A stretch of 64,000 bases of DNA from Wocania ichthyoenteri Th78 (GCF_000789235.1 NZ_KN525716.1:3578100-3642099), one strand, 5' to 3'. Positions 54,065 through 63,554 are shown, counted from the first letter of the stretch. Translations and numbers: made by a program. The notes: a model not told the origin generated them from the letters alone.

Positions 54065-54202
54065 ATGAATTCAAAAACTTCAGTATTTAGCTTATTGCTT
54101 TACAAAAAGAATAACAGATTAAATATGAAACCTTTTGAACCTAAAGTTGATGATTTTAGTAGTGTTTTGACCTCACTTTGGGAACGATTAAAAGGAATGT
54201 AG
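54065..54202 (+). CDS. Possible small protein (45 residues)
   Basis: A 45-codon frame begins at ATG 54065, with a second ATG at 54125 giving a 25-residue form (MKPFEPKVDDFSSVLTSLWE). The C-terminal half looks like an amphipathic helix. The stop is 1 bp before the convergent marC stop. A TACTTTTG box at 53980-53987 could serve as a -7 element. It does not resemble anything I know. Chance is a real alternative. Confidence 0.3.
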   Translation: MNSKTSVFSLLLYKKNNRLNMKPFEPKVDDFSSVLTSLWERLKGM

Positions 54203-54203
54203 G

Positions 54204-54836
54204 CTATTGAGTTATATCAATTATTATAGGTTTTAAGCCACTAAAAAAGAATTCAACGGCAATCACCATAACTATTAAACCCATTAATCTCATCATAACG
54301 TTTATTCCAGTTTCACCCAAAACTTTAATTATTCTCGAAGAGCTGTAAAGTATTAAATAAGTAAGTATAATAACTATAAGAACAGCGAAAATTAGAACAC
54401 CTTTTTTTTCAATAGTATTTGCATCTTCCATCATTACTATAGCATTCGTTAAAGCTCCTGGGCCACATATCATAGGAATAGCCAAAGGAGTTACAGAAAT
54501 GTCGTTTACATAGGTTTTGATTTCAGAATCTTTCAATTTAACTTTTCCTAATCTAGCTTGTAGCATATCCATCCCCATTAAGAAAAAAATAACGCCACCA
54601 ACTATTCGAAAACTATTTACAGATATTCCAAAAAAATTAAATAGCAATTGCCCAGAAAAAGCAAAAATTATTATAGTAATAAAAGAAACAATTGATGCTT
54701 TTTTTGCGGTTCTGGTTCTATGGCTTTGATCTAAATCGGCTGTCATCGTCATAAAGATAGGCATGGTTCCAAAAGGATTTATTAATGTAAAAAACGATGT
54801 AAATGATAAAATTCCAAAAGCTATGATGTCACTCAT
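54204..54836 (-). CDS. MarC-family membrane protein
   Basis: A 210-residue protein with six predicted helices. Family features are FFTLINPFGTMPIFMTMTAD near the N-terminus, FRIVGGVIFFLMGMDMLQAR, and SVTPLAIPMICGPGALTNAI, a hallmark of MarC/UPF0056 proteins, followed by NVMMRLMGLIVMVIAVEFF. The molecular role of MarC proteins is not established; the early link with multiple antibiotic resistance has not held up. It is monocistronic, between the NhaC-type antiporter and the trans-sulfuration-type enzyme. Confidence 0.92.
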   Translation of the reverse strand: MSDIIAFGILSFTSFFTLINPFGTMPIFMTMTADLDQSHRTRTAKKASIVSFITIIIFAFSGQLLFNFFGISVNSFRIVGGVIFFLMGMDMLQARLGKVKLKDSEIKTYVNDISVTPLAIPMICGPGALTNAIVMMEDANTIEKKGVLIFAVLIVIILTYLILYSSSRIIKVLGETGINVMMRLMGLIVMVIAVEFFFSGLKPIIIDITQ

Positions 54837-54877
54837 TTTGTTGAATTTAAAAGGTTTGTTTTAACAAAAGGAATGCT

Positions 54878-56080
54878 TTATTTTAAGATTTGTAATTGTA
54901 TCATACAATCACGCATCATTTTATAAGTGCGCTCAACATCGGCATCTAACCCAATAGAAAAGCGAATTAACCCATCGCTTAAACCCATTTTCTTTTGTTC
55001 ATCTTCAGGAATTTCAGAAGAGGTAGAGCTTCCCGGAGCAGAAAATAGTGTTTTGTAAAACCCAAGGCTTACGGCTAAGTATCCTAAGTTTTTCTCTTGC
55101 ATCATTTCCATAAGTTCGTTGGCTTTTTCTAATGTTCCAACATCAATGGTTAGCATGCCTCCAAATCCGTATTTTTCATTCATCATGGATTTGAATAATT
55201 CATGAGAAGGATGTGATTTTAAACCTGGATAAACCGTTTTTAAACCATCAGTTTCAAATTTTTCAGCTAAAAAAGAAGCATTAAAACTATGTTGTTGCAT
55301 GCGAATATGTAAAGTTCTTAAATTTTTCAACACCGAAGCGGCTCTTAAGCTATCCATAGTAGAACCCAAAAGCATTGAGGCACCATTGTTTACATTTCGT
55401 AAATCGTTAATAAATTCTTGAGTACCACAAACCACTCCTCCAACCGTATCGCTAGAACCGTTAATAAATTTTGTTAAACTGTGAATTACAATATCTGCAC
55501 CTAAAACTACAGGAGATATTGATAATGGAGAAAACGTATTATCAACTACTAATTTTAAATTATGTTTTTTAGCCAAGGCTGCTAAACCTTTAATATCGGC
55601 AATTTCTAAGAGCGGATTGCTAACCGATTCGCAATACAAAACCTTAGTATTTTTTGTAATGGCTGCTTCAACAATATCTAATTTTGTTATATTAACAAAC
55701 GATGTTTCAATATTAAAACGTGGCGTAAAATTTTTTAGAAAAGCATAAGTTCCTCCGTAGATAGTTCTGCTTGAAACGATATGGTCACCTGCGCCACAAA
55801 GTTGTAATAAAACTGGTGTGATTGCACCCATTCCTGAGGCTGAAACATTTGCGGTTTCTGTACCTTCCATGGCTGCTAAAGCTTCGCCTAAATATAGATT
55901 TGAAGGTGATGAATGGCGCGAATATAAATAGCAACCATCTGCATTTCCTTCAAAAGTATCAAACATGGTTTTTGCAGATAAAAATGTATAAGTAGATGAG
56001 TCAGATATAGAAGGGTTAACGCCTCCGAATTCACCGAAATATTGTAAATCTTGAATGTTATTTGCGGGTTTAAAAGCCAT
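54878..56080 (-). CDS. Cys/Met-metabolism PLP enzyme (methionine gamma-lyase/cystathionine gamma-synthase-like)
   Basis: A 400-residue fold-type I PLP enzyme. The family elements are YLYSRHSSPSNLYLGEALAA (phosphate-binding Tyr/Arg), ASGMGAITPVLLQL, TIYGGTYAFL (Tyr108 stacks on PLP), VDNTFSPLSISP, the PLP lysine K204 in IHSLTKFINGSSDTVGG, and the substrate Arg in GLIRFSIGLD. Methionine gamma-lyases usually have Cys at the residue after Y-G; here it is Gly110, so this could instead be a cystathionine-, O-acyl- or Lrp-linked amino-acid-degrading relative. An Lrp-type regulator is divergent at 56241, suggesting amino-acid-responsive control. Confidence 0.85.
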   Translation of the reverse strand: MAFKPANNIQDLQYFGEFGGVNPSISDSSTYTFLSAKTMFDTFEGNADGCYLYSRHSSPSNLYLGEALAAMEGTETANVSASGMGAITPVLLQLCGAGDHIVSSRTIYGGTYAFLKNFTPRFNIETSFVNITKLDIVEAAITKNTKVLYCESVSNPLLEIADIKGLAALAKKHNLKLVVDNTFSPLSISPVVLGADIVIHSLTKFINGSSDTVGGVVCGTQEFINDLRNVNNGASMLLGSTMDSLRAASVLKNLRTLHIRMQQHSFNASFLAEKFETDGLKTVYPGLKSHPSHELFKSMMNEKYGFGGMLTIDVGTLEKANELMEMMQEKNLGYLAVSLGFYKTLFSAPGSSTSSEIPEDEQKKMGLSDGLIRFSIGLDADVERTYKMMRDCMIQLQILK

Positions 56081-56084
56081 AGTT

Positions 56085-56167
56085 ATTGAGTTTGGTTATT
56101 TAGACAAAACTCAATCTATTTAGATTATAAAACAATATTACATTTGTAATTTAGAAAATAAATCTAA
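56085..56167. promoter_or_regulatory. Nested inverted repeats between the PLP enzyme and Lrp-type genes
   Basis: Three palindromic elements fill the divergent gap: ATTGAGTTT/AAACTCAAT (56085-56115, 13-nt spacer), TTAGATT/AATCTAA (56120-56167) and inside it ATTACATTTGTAAT (56137-56150). Several AT-rich symmetric sites in a row suit an Lrp/AsnC octamer that wraps DNA. Binding by the adjacent regulator is inferred. Confidence 0.45.
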
Positions 56168-56240
56168 TTTAATGATTAAAAATAGATCTAAAATTTACAA
56201 ACTAATGATTATTTGGTATCTTTATGAAAATTTTTCGATT

Positions 56241-56699
56241 ATGGTTTTTGATGATATAGACAAAAGGCTCTTATTTTACTTGCAAGAAGACAGCAAGCAA
56301 ACCAATAAAGCGCTTTCAAATAAATTAAACCTATCAGTTACTGCGGTTTACGAACGTATTAAAAAGCTTGAAAAAGGAGGGTGTATTAATAAATATGTTG
56401 CGCTTGTTAACAAAGAAAAAATCGATAAATCTTTTGTGGCGTTTTGTCATATAAAATTAGAAAAGCATAGTCAGGATTTTGTGGTTAGTTTTGAAAAAGA
56501 AGTCAACCGATTAACTGAGGTATTAGAGTGTTATCATATTAGTGGTGATTACGACTATTTACTAAAAGTATTGGTAAAAGACATGACGGCTTTTAGAGAA
56601 TTCATGGTAAAAAAACTAACAACAATCAATCATATTGGTAGTACACATAGTATGTTCGTTATTAATGAAGTGAAGCATACTACAGCAATTAATATGTAA
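56241..56699 (+). CDS. Lrp/AsnC-family transcriptional regulator
   Basis: A 152-residue regulator starting at ATG 56241 (MVFDDIDKRLLFYLQ); an in-frame ATG at 56172 adds 23 residues with no counterpart in the family. The N-terminal winged helix has TNKALSNKLNLSVTAVYERI and KKLEKGGCINKYVALVN. The C-terminal RAM domain has VTEVLECYHISGDYDYLLKV-like text (LTEVLECYHISGDYDYLLKV) and ends TTINHIGSTHSMFVINEVKH. The RAM domain binds an amino acid in the family. Divergent from the PLP enzyme gene, with palindromes between, so that gene is the obvious target. Confidence 0.93.
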   Translation: MVFDDIDKRLLFYLQEDSKQTNKALSNKLNLSVTAVYERIKKLEKGGCINKYVALVNKEKIDKSFVAFCHIKLEKHSQDFVVSFEKEVNRLTEVLECYHISGDYDYLLKVLVKDMTAFREFMVKKLTTINHIGSTHSMFVINEVKHTTAINM

Positions 56700-56878
56700 C
56701 AAATTGTATGTTTAGTAACTATAAGTTTTGTTATAAGCTATTAGGCATGAGTAACTTGTTTAGGTTTCCTACTTAATTTATCCATGAGTTTTCATTTTAA
56801 TATATATAATCCTACTTTAATTAAATCTTTTTACTATTTTAGACCAGCTACTATTAACAATTAAAACAGAACTAACGC

Positions 56879-57400
56879 ATGAAAAGATTAAGCTACATTA
56901 TTTTAGGATTTCTTTTAGGTGCTTTTGCAACGTATTATTTTTGTCCAAGAGATTTATGCGAAGACATTGTAGATGTTGAAATTATTAAACCAAAAGGTGT
57001 TATAGCACCAGGACAAGCTAAAAAGCTAAATGATAATTGGACAGAATACAGAGAAGCTGCTGTAGATTCTGCGGCTAAAAAACAAGGAAGAAATAAAGAC
57101 GATCGTTCTACTTGGTGGTCTTTAAACGATATTGAAAATTACATAGCTTACTCAAAGCATGTAACTGATAGCTTAAAGTATGACATGACAGGTATTCGTT
57201 TATATTTAGGCGTTTATGGAGATAATGCAGGACAAACTAAAAAGAATTTAACGACTATGTTTTTGGTGCCAACTGTTAAGAAAGGTAAGGCAAACGCTAG
57301 TATGAATCCGTTTAACTTTAGTTTTCAAAATAATGGAGATTGTCCTGAATGCCCTCCTTTAAATGATGGACAAGGAGGAGGCTCAGGTTATCCTAAATAG
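56879..57400 (+). CDS. Membrane-anchored protein of unknown function
   Basis: This 173-residue protein has one N-terminal hydrophobic helix (YIILGFLLGAFATYYF) ending near a Cys pair (CPRDLC), then a soluble region with WWSLNDIENYIAYSKHVTDS, RLYLGVYGDNAGQTKKNLTT, MFLVPTVKKG and a C-terminal Cys/Gly/Pro-rich end (GDCPECPPLNDGQGGGSGYP). I do not recognise a named family, but the text has a conserved, domain-like feel, and it is the first of a three-gene unit ending in a histidine kinase (gap 3 bp to the next gene). It may be the sensor or ligand-binding part of that system. Confidence 0.75.
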   Translation: MKRLSYIILGFLLGAFATYYFCPRDLCEDIVDVEIIKPKGVIAPGQAKKLNDNWTEYREAAVDSAAKKQGRNKDDRSTWWSLNDIENYIAYSKHVTDSLKYDMTGIRLYLGVYGDNAGQTKKNLTTMFLVPTVKKGKANASMNPFNFSFQNNGDCPECPPLNDGQGGGSGYPK

Positions 57401-57403
57401 TTT

Positions 57404-58111
57404 GTGGAAGAATTTCTATTAAATAACTATGGAATAATAACACACTCTGTTGAAGCCATGGCAGCTATAACGGGTGTGTTTTTGTTTAAACTATACAAAA
57501 ATACTGAAGTAAAGTATTTTATTTACTTTTTAGTTTATCTAACGATTTGTGATTTTTTTGGACAATATAAAAATTATGTTGACAATGGGTTTCTTAATTT
57601 TTTAAAAAAAACGATTTTCGCAACAAACCATTGGTGGTCAACATCTTATTGGAAAGTTGGAGCTATACTTTTTTTTGTATTTTATTACTCAAAAATATTA
57701 AAAACAGTTCAGTTTAAAAATATAATTAAGATAAGCGGTTATGCTTTTTTCTTTTTTTCTGTAATTTATATTGCTCTTAATTGGGGTAAGTTTTTTAATA
57801 CATTTTTCCCAATCATAAGTATTCTAGGTGCTATTATTATATTTTTATGCTCGGTGTTTTATTTTATTGAAGTCTTACAAAGCGATAAAATATTAACCTT
57901 TTATAAGTCTATAAATTTCTATATAAGTTTTGCAATATTTATTTGGTGGTTAATTATTACACCTTTAGTGTTTTATGATATATACCATTCAAATGATGAT
58001 TGGAATTTTATTTTCTTAAAATGGCAAATCTATCTATTTGCAAATATTTTTATGTACTCAACCTTTACATTTGCTTTAATTTATTGTAAACCTGATTCTA
58101 AAAATGAATAA
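57404..58111 (+). CDS. Seven-helix membrane protein of unknown function
   Basis: A 235-residue protein with about seven hydrophobic segments (AMAAITGVFLFKLYK, YFIYFLVYLTICDFF, WKVGAILFFVFYYSKIL, YAFFFFSVIYIALNW, IISILGAIIIFLCSVFYFIE, ISFAIFIWWLIITPLVFY, IYLFANIFMYSTFTFALIYC). It starts at GTG, three bases after the previous stop, and its end overlaps the kinase start by 8 bp. Such proteins are found ahead of NarL-type kinases in Flavobacteriaceae and may be the membrane sensor; this is inference. Confidence 0.75.
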   Translation: MEEFLLNNYGIITHSVEAMAAITGVFLFKLYKNTEVKYFIYFLVYLTICDFFGQYKNYVDNGFLNFLKKTIFATNHWWSTSYWKVGAILFFVFYYSKILKTVQFKNIIKISGYAFFFFSVIYIALNWGKFFNTFFPIISILGAIIIFLCSVFYFIEVLQSDKILTFYKSINFYISFAIFIWWLIITPLVFYDIYHSNDDWNFIFLKWQIYLFANIFMYSTFTFALIYCKPDSKNE

Positions 58112-58919
58112 CTATTTAAATATATTTTTAACCCAAACTAAGCCTGTTTCTACAGCTTCTGAACGCTATTTGCTAATATATATGATTATGGTATTAATCA
58201 TTATTACGGCTTTAGTTGTTGTGTTTTTTGTGGTCTTTCAAAGACGAAAAAACAAGTTGCTCATGGATAGGATTAAGCAGCAACAAGCTTTTGAAGAAGA
58301 AATTGCATTGGCTCAAACTGAAAGCCAAGAGCAAACATTAAAAAACATTGGTTGGGAGTTACACGATAATGTAGGACAGTTATTGGCTTTTGCAAGTATG
58401 CAGTTAAGTATTTTAAAAACTCAAGTTACTGATGATGTAAAGGATAAATTTAAAGATACCTCTGATGCACTTAAAGAGAGTTTAAAAGAAGTACGCTCGC
58501 TTTCAAAAACATTAAATAATGAGGTAGTGCTAAACATCGGTTTTGAAAAATCTATTAGTAATGAATTAGATCGTTTAAAAAGGATGAAATTTGCTTCTGC
58601 TCAACTTAAAATTAAAGGAAATAAAGTTGATTTTAGAAATAGAAAGCACGAAATTATTATTTTTAGAATATTACAAGAATTTTTATCAAACTCGGTTAAG
58701 TATTCTGATGCTAAAAACCTCAAAATCATTTTAGAGTATAAACCAAATACTTTAATAATTACTGCATCAGATGACGGAAAAGGCTTTGATATAACTACTA
58801 TTGAAAAAGGTTCAGGTTTAATAAATATGCAGAGTAGAGCGGCCTTAATTAATGCTGAATTAGATTTGTATTCAAAATCAAACGAGGGTGTAACATTAAC
58901 TTTAAGCTATCCAATTTAG
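58104..58919 (+). CDS. NarL/DesK-type sensor histidine kinase
   Basis: A 271-residue kinase with one membrane helix (about 24-46; LIYMIMVLIIITALVVVFFV), a coiled linker (QRRKNKLLMDRIKQQQAFEE) and a HisKA_3-type dimerisation domain with the phospho-His in GWELHDNVGQLLAFASMQLS (H87). The ATPase domain has RILQEFLSNSVKYSDAKNL, SDDGKGFD and GSGLINMQSRAALI. It lacks a periplasmic sensor domain, which the two co-transcribed upstream proteins may supply. No response regulator follows; the next gene is convergent, so the partner must lie elsewhere. Confidence 0.92.
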   Translation: MNNYLNIFLTQTKPVSTASERYLLIYMIMVLIIITALVVVFFVVFQRRKNKLLMDRIKQQQAFEEEIALAQTESQEQTLKNIGWELHDNVGQLLAFASMQLSILKTQVTDDVKDKFKDTSDALKESLKEVRSLSKTLNNEVVLNIGFEKSISNELDRLKRMKFASAQLKIKGNKVDFRNRKHEIIIFRILQEFLSNSVKYSDAKNLKIILEYKPNTLIITASDDGKGFDITTIEKGSGLINMQSRAALINAELDLYSKSNEGVTLTLSYPI

Positions 58920-58922
58920 TAA

Positions 58923-60299
58923 TTACGAAAGCCATTTAAAAAGAATTTTCAATAGTTTTAATTTGCCTCTGTATGGCGCATATCTAAGAGGTGGGTCAAA
59001 CCAATTTCCTCGTTTTATAATAGCTTTATTATGCGAAAACGTATCGAAACCAAATTTGCCGTGATAAGCTCCTATGCCACTAGATCCAATGCCTCCAAAC
59101 GGTAAATTAGAGTTGCCGTAATGAATTAAAGTGTCGTTAATTACACCACCGCCAAAACAAAATTTTTCAATAGTATTTTTAATAAAAAATTTATTTTTTG
59201 AAAACACATAAAGCGATAACGGTTTTTCAAAATGCCATATTATTGATTCAATATCGCTTTCAGTTTCATAAGAAAGAACAGGTAAAATTGGTCCGAAAAT
59301 TTCATCTTTCATCACATTGCTGTCTAAATCTGGCTCATCAATAAGCGTTGGCGCTATGTATAATTCTTTTTCATCAAAGTCACCACCGTGTGCAATATTT
59401 ACATCATTTAGTAGGTTGGTTAATCTTAAAAAGTTTTTATGATTAATTATCCTAGGGTAATCCTCAGAATTTTTAACATCACCATAAGCTTTAGTTATTT
59501 CATGCTTCAAATTATTTATCAAATCATTTTTTATTGAAGCTTTTACAATTAAGTAGTCTGGAGCAATACAGGTTTGTCCGCCATTAAAGAATTTACCCCA
59601 AACCAAACGTTTAGCCGTAAGCTTTAAATTTATGGTGTCATCTATAATGCAAGGTGATTTGCCACCCAATTCTAAAGTTACAGGTGTTAAATGTTTTGCT
59701 GCAGCTTTAGCCACAATTTTTCCAACAGATACACTTCCAGTAAAAAAAATATAATCCCAATGCTGTTTTAAAAGTTCAGTAGAAACAGGGATACCGCCTT
59801 GAATAACTGTGGCCATCTCTTCTGGAAATATGTTTTTCACAATATCTGCTATCAGTTGTGATGTATTTGGTGTGAGCTCACTAGGTTTTAAAACTACGGT
59901 GTTACCTGCGGCAATTGCTATTATTAAAGGGTTTATAGCGAGTTGAAACGGGTAATTCCAAGGGCCAATAATAAGTACGGTGCCGTAGGGGGATTTATAA
60001 ATATAATCTTTGGATGGAAATAATAACAAAGACGATTTTACCCGTTCTGGTTTACTCCATGTTTTAAGATTTTTTATTGCTAAATTAATTTCAGTTATTA
60101 TTAATCCATTTTCACTTAAAAAAGCTTCAAACGAGGACTTTTTAAAATCTTTATATATAGCACCAAAAATATCTTGCTCACGCGCTATAATTTCTTGTTT
60201 TAGTTTTTTAAGCAAATTTATTCTTAAAGAAATGCCTTTAGTTTTTTGTGCTTTAAAAAAGGCTTTTTGAGCAGAAATTATATTAGGAATAGTATTCAA
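58923..60299 (-). CDS. Aldehyde dehydrogenase (class 3-like)
   Basis: A 458-residue NAD(P)-dependent aldehyde dehydrogenase without signal peptide. Active-site motifs are TLELGGKSPCIID (general-base Glu), FFNGGQTCIAPDYLIV (nucleophile Cys), YGTVLIIGPWNYPFQLAINP and the terminal NLPFGGIGSSGIGAYHGKFG. The hydrophobic, basic C-terminal extension (LRYAPYRGKLKLLKILFKWL) is like that of fatty-aldehyde dehydrogenases and may hold it at a membrane. The only in-frame start before the upstream stop is TTG at 60299 or a near-cognate codon. It converges on the kinase gene with 3 bp between stops. Confidence 0.92.
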   Translation of the reverse strand: MNTIPNIISAQKAFFKAQKTKGISLRINLLKKLKQEIIAREQDIFGAIYKDFKKSSFEAFLSENGLIITEINLAIKNLKTWSKPERVKSSLLLFPSKDYIYKSPYGTVLIIGPWNYPFQLAINPLIIAIAAGNTVVLKPSELTPNTSQLIADIVKNIFPEEMATVIQGGIPVSTELLKQHWDYIFFTGSVSVGKIVAKAAAKHLTPVTLELGGKSPCIIDDTINLKLTAKRLVWGKFFNGGQTCIAPDYLIVKASIKNDLINNLKHEITKAYGDVKNSEDYPRIINHKNFLRLTNLLNDVNIAHGGDFDEKELYIAPTLIDEPDLDSNVMKDEIFGPILPVLSYETESDIESIIWHFEKPLSLYVFSKNKFFIKNTIEKFCFGGGVINDTLIHYGNSNLPFGGIGSSGIGAYHGKFGFDTFSHNKAIIKRGNWFDPPLRYAPYRGKLKLLKILFKWLS

Positions 60300-60324
60300 T
60301 GTCGTTTTTTATAAAGATACTAAA

Positions 60325-61026
60325 TTAAGCTAAGCAAGCCTTCCAAACCGAATCTTTAGGTAGTGGAGCAGTTATATGAATTGTTTTTTTAGAAACAGGA
60401 TGAATAAATTGAATCTCTCTAGCATGCAGATGGATACCAGCATCTTTATTACTTCTGTCAAATCCGTATTTTAAATCGCCTTTAATGGGGCAGCCCATAG
60501 TTGATAACTGACTTCGTATTTGATGATGTCTCCCAGTTTCTAAATTGATTTCTAATAAAAAATAGTTATCGAGTTTCTTTATTGCTTTATAGTGAAGAAT
60601 CGCCTTTTTACTATCGGCTACTTCTTTATTATAAGCATAAGATTTATTATTCTTAGGATTTTTTTTTAGCCAATTAATGAGTGTGTCTTCAGCTTTTTGT
60701 GGTTCGTTTTTAACAACAGCCCAATAAGTTTTACTAATATTCTTTGAAACAAATAACTTATTAAGTCGCGGTAAAACTTTGCTTGTTTTTGCAAAAATTA
60801 CGAGGCCAGAAGTTGGTCTGTCTAATCGATGCACAGTGCCTAAATACACATTTCCTAGCTTATTGTATTTATCTTTTATATAGTCTTTTACAACGTCGCT
60901 TAATGGCTTATCTCCAGTTTTGTCGCCTTGAACAATATCACCAACACGTTTGTTGATGATGATGATGTGATTGTCTTCGTAAAGCACATTAAGATTTGAT
61001 TTATTGGAAAGAATTTTTTCTGACAC
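60325..61026 (-). CDS. RluA-family pseudouridine synthase
   Basis: A 233-residue synthase that converts uridine to pseudouridine in rRNA or tRNA. The catalytic motif GTVHRLDRPTSGLVIFAKT holds D69, and GRHHQIRSQLSTMGCPIKGD is the second family block. There is no N-terminal S4 domain, placing it with the shorter RluA/TruC-like forms, so the target position cannot be given. The start is GTG. Its upstream gene is panB, in the same direction with an 88-bp gap. Confidence 0.92.
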   Translation of the reverse strand: MSEKILSNKSNLNVLYEDNHIIIINKRVGDIVQGDKTGDKPLSDVVKDYIKDKYNKLGNVYLGTVHRLDRPTSGLVIFAKTSKVLPRLNKLFVSKNISKTYWAVVKNEPQKAEDTLINWLKKNPKNNKSYAYNKEVADSKKAILHYKAIKKLDNYFLLEINLETGRHHQIRSQLSTMGCPIKGDLKYGFDRSNKDAGIHLHAREIQFIHPVSKKTIHITAPLPKDSVWKACLA

Positions 61027-61114
61027 GAATTCTATAATTTTGTTTGTCTCCCAAAGACGTTAAGACGTAAATTTTTTAAGCGTTTGAGTAAGACTGAATA
61101 CTGAGACTGTGAAC

Positions 61115-61933
61115 TTAATACTGTTCATTGTCATTAGGGAAATCCTGTGTTTTTACATTATCAACATATTGCGAAATAGCACTAGTCATGTCTTCATATA
61201 AATTCATATATCTTCGTAAAAAACGTGGATTGAATTCATGTGTCATTCCCAACATATCGTGTAACACTAAAACTTGACCATCAACACCGTTTCCAGCTCC
61301 AATTCCAATAATAGGAATGCTAACGCTTTCGGCAACTTGTTTAGCAAGTTTAGCAGGGATTTTTTCAAGCACAATAGCGAAACAGCCTATTTTTTCAAGC
61401 ATTTTAGCATCTTCAATTAAATCTTCTGCTTCTTGCTCTTCTTTTGCTCTAACCGTATATGTCCCAAACTTATATATAGATTGAGGTGTTAATCCTAAAT
61501 GTCCCATCACAGGAATTCCAGCATTTAATATTCGTTTTATCGATTCTTTTATTTCGCGTCCGCCTTCCATTTTTACTGAATGCGCACCACTTTCTTTCAT
61601 AATTCTAATTGCCGAACGAAGTGCTTCTTTTGGATCACTTTGGTAACTTCCAAAAGGTAAATCTACTACTACTAGACATCTATCAATGGCTCTAATTACA
61701 GATGATGCATGATATATCATTTGGTCTAAAGTAATTGGCAACGTGGTTTCGTGTCCAGCCATTACATTACTAGCTGAATCCCCAACAAGAATAACGTCAA
61801 TGCCTGCACCATCTACAATTTTTGCCATAGTATAATCGTAAGCCGTTAGCATCGATATTTTTTCACCATTGGCTTTCATATCAACCAATGTTTTAACGGT
61901 AATGCGTTTGTATTCTTTTTTTGCTGTAGACAT
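61115..61933 (-). CDS. panB: 3-methyl-2-oxobutanoate hydroxymethyltransferase
   Basis: A 272-residue enzyme of pantothenate (coenzyme A) synthesis that adds a hydroxymethyl group from methylene-tetrahydrofolate to 2-oxoisovalerate. Diagnostic segments are [67 protein letters not shown] and [17 protein letters not shown], with [20 protein letters not shown] near the end. Length and residues are complete. panC and panD are not in the window. No regulatory site was seen upstream. Confidence 0.96.
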   Translation of the reverse strand: MSTAKKEYKRITVKTLVDMKANGEKISMLTAYDYTMAKIVDGAGIDVILVGDSASNVMAGHETTLPITLDQMIYHASSVIRAIDRCLVVVDLPFGSYQSDPKEALRSAIRIMKESGAHSVKMEGGREIKESIKRILNAGIPVMGHLGLTPQSIYKFGTYTVRAKEEQEAEDLIEDAKMLEKIGCFAIVLEKIPAKLAKQVAESVSIPIIGIGAGNGVDGQVLVLHDMLGMTHEFNPRFLRRYMNLYEDMTSAISQYVDNVKTQDFPNDNEQY

Positions 61934-62100
61934 TTTTAGTTTCTTATTTTGATAGAATGTAAAAATAGTAAATTAAGTATTATACCAAGTGATATTTATC
62001 TCGCAAAGACAGCAAATTGAAAAAGAGCATATTGCATAAGACAGAATACAAAAGAAGAACTGTGAGTTTTTAAGAACTTGAGTAAGCTTGAAAACAGAAC

Positions 62101-63522
62101 CTAACAATCTGTTAAATAAACTCCAACGGCTAAACCACCCTCTGAGGTTTCCTTATATTTAGAATGCATATCTTTTGCTGTTTCCCACATCGTATTTACT
62201 ACTTTATCCAATGGTACTTTTACATTTTCAGGATTTGTATCCAATGCTAGTTCTGCTGCATTTATAGCTTTTATAGCACCCATAGCATTGCGTTCTATGC
62301 AAGGTATTTGAACCAATCCACCAATAGGATCGCAGGTTAGCCCTAGGTGATGTTCCATAGCAATTTCTGCGGCTACTAAAACCTGTTCTGGTGTGCCACC
62401 AAGCAATTCGGTTAATGCACCTGCAGCCATAGCCGACGATACCCCTATCTCTGCTTGACAACCACCCATGGCAGCACTAATGGTTGCCCCTTTTTTAAAA
62501 ATACTTCCGATTTCACCAGCAACTAATAAAAAACGCTTGATATCTTCAAAATTTCCATCATGGTTCTCAATAACTAAATAATACATAAGAACAGCAGGAA
62601 TAACACCAGCACTTCCGTTGGTTGGTGCTGTAACTACACGACCTAAAGCAGCATTAACTTCGTTGACTGCCAAAGCAAAACAACTTACCCATTTTATAAT
62701 TTGTCTAAATTTAACTTCGGTATCTCTTATAGAGTAAATCCATTCTACAGGATTATTATATGGTCTTTCGCCTTTTAAATTTTGATGTATATCGTAAGCG
62801 CGTCGTCTTACATTTAAACCTCCAGGAAGGTTTCCTTCTGTATGGCAACCTATGTACATGCATTCTAGCATAGTGTCCCAAATGCGTTGTAGTTCGCTAT
62901 CAATATCTTCTTCTGAGCGAATAGATTTTTCATTTTCTAAAACAACTTGAGAAATAGGCAAATTCAAATTTTTACAAAACTGTAAAAGCTCTGTGCCTTT
63001 ATCAATAGGATATGGAAAAGTGCATTTTATTTCAAAGTTTCGTTTATGATTTGTACGTTCTTCTTTTACAACAAATCCACCGCCAATAGAGTAGAAGGTT
63101 GATTTTGATTTCCGTCCATTAATAATAGCTGTAAAAGTCATTCCGTTAGAATGAAATGGCAAAAACTTTCTATTGAAAACAATATCAGTTTCTGTGTTAA
63201 ATACTAAAGATTTTTCACCATTAAAAAGTAATGTTTTGGTGTTTTTAATGGCAGCAACTGTTTTATCGATATCTGCCGTTGGAATAGTTTCTGGATTAGC
63301 ACCACTTAAACCTAGCATTACAGCATAATCTGTGGCATGACCCTTTCCTGTTAATGATAGTGAACCGTATAAATCTACAGAAATAGTTTCAACTTTATCA
63401 AACTTATTTGCTGTTTTTAACTCTTTAATCCAACGTTCGGCAGCGCGCCAAGGACCAAGTGTGTGTGAACTTGAAGGGCCAACACCAATCTTTAGCATAT
63501 CGAAAACAGAAATACATTCCAT
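62101..63522 (-). CDS. sdaA: L-serine ammonia-lyase (iron-sulfur, single-chain)
   Basis: A 473-residue L-serine dehydratase giving pyruvate and ammonia. The beta domain comes first ([49 protein letters not shown]), the alpha domain second ([19 protein letters not shown]). The cluster-ligand cysteines expected of the family are visible in [29 protein letters not shown]. The two domains are fused, as in E. coli SdaA/SdaB, rather than split as in Bacillus. A TATATTTG box at 63547-63554 lies about 25 bp upstream. Confidence 0.95.
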   Translation of the reverse strand: MECISVFDMLKIGVGPSSSHTLGPWRAAERWIKELKTANKFDKVETISVDLYGSLSLTGKGHATDYAVMLGLSGANPETIPTADIDKTVAAIKNTKTLLFNGEKSLVFNTETDIVFNRKFLPFHSNGMTFTAIINGRKSKSTFYSIGGGFVVKEERTNHKRNFEIKCTFPYPIDKGTELLQFCKNLNLPISQVVLENEKSIRSEEDIDSELQRIWDTMLECMYIGCHTEGNLPGGLNVRRRAYDIHQNLKGERPYNNPVEWIYSIRDTEVKFRQIIKWVSCFALAVNEVNAALGRVVTAPTNGSAGVIPAVLMYYLVIENHDGNFEDIKRFLLVAGEIGSIFKKGATISAAMGGCQAEIGVSSAMAAGALTELLGGTPEQVLVAAEIAMEHHLGLTCDPIGGLVQIPCIERNAMGAIKAINAAELALDTNPENVKVPLDKVVNTMWETAKDMHSKYKETSEGGLAVGVYLTDC

Positions 63523-63546
63523 AATTACTCAATCGTTATAGTTTGG

Positions 63547-63554
63547 CAAATATA
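63547..63554 (-). promoter_or_regulatory. -7 promoter box before the serine dehydratase gene
   Basis: The minus strand reads TATATTTG, an exact TAnnTTTG match, 24 bp before the start codon. No well-spaced -33 TTTG was found. Confidence 0.35.
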
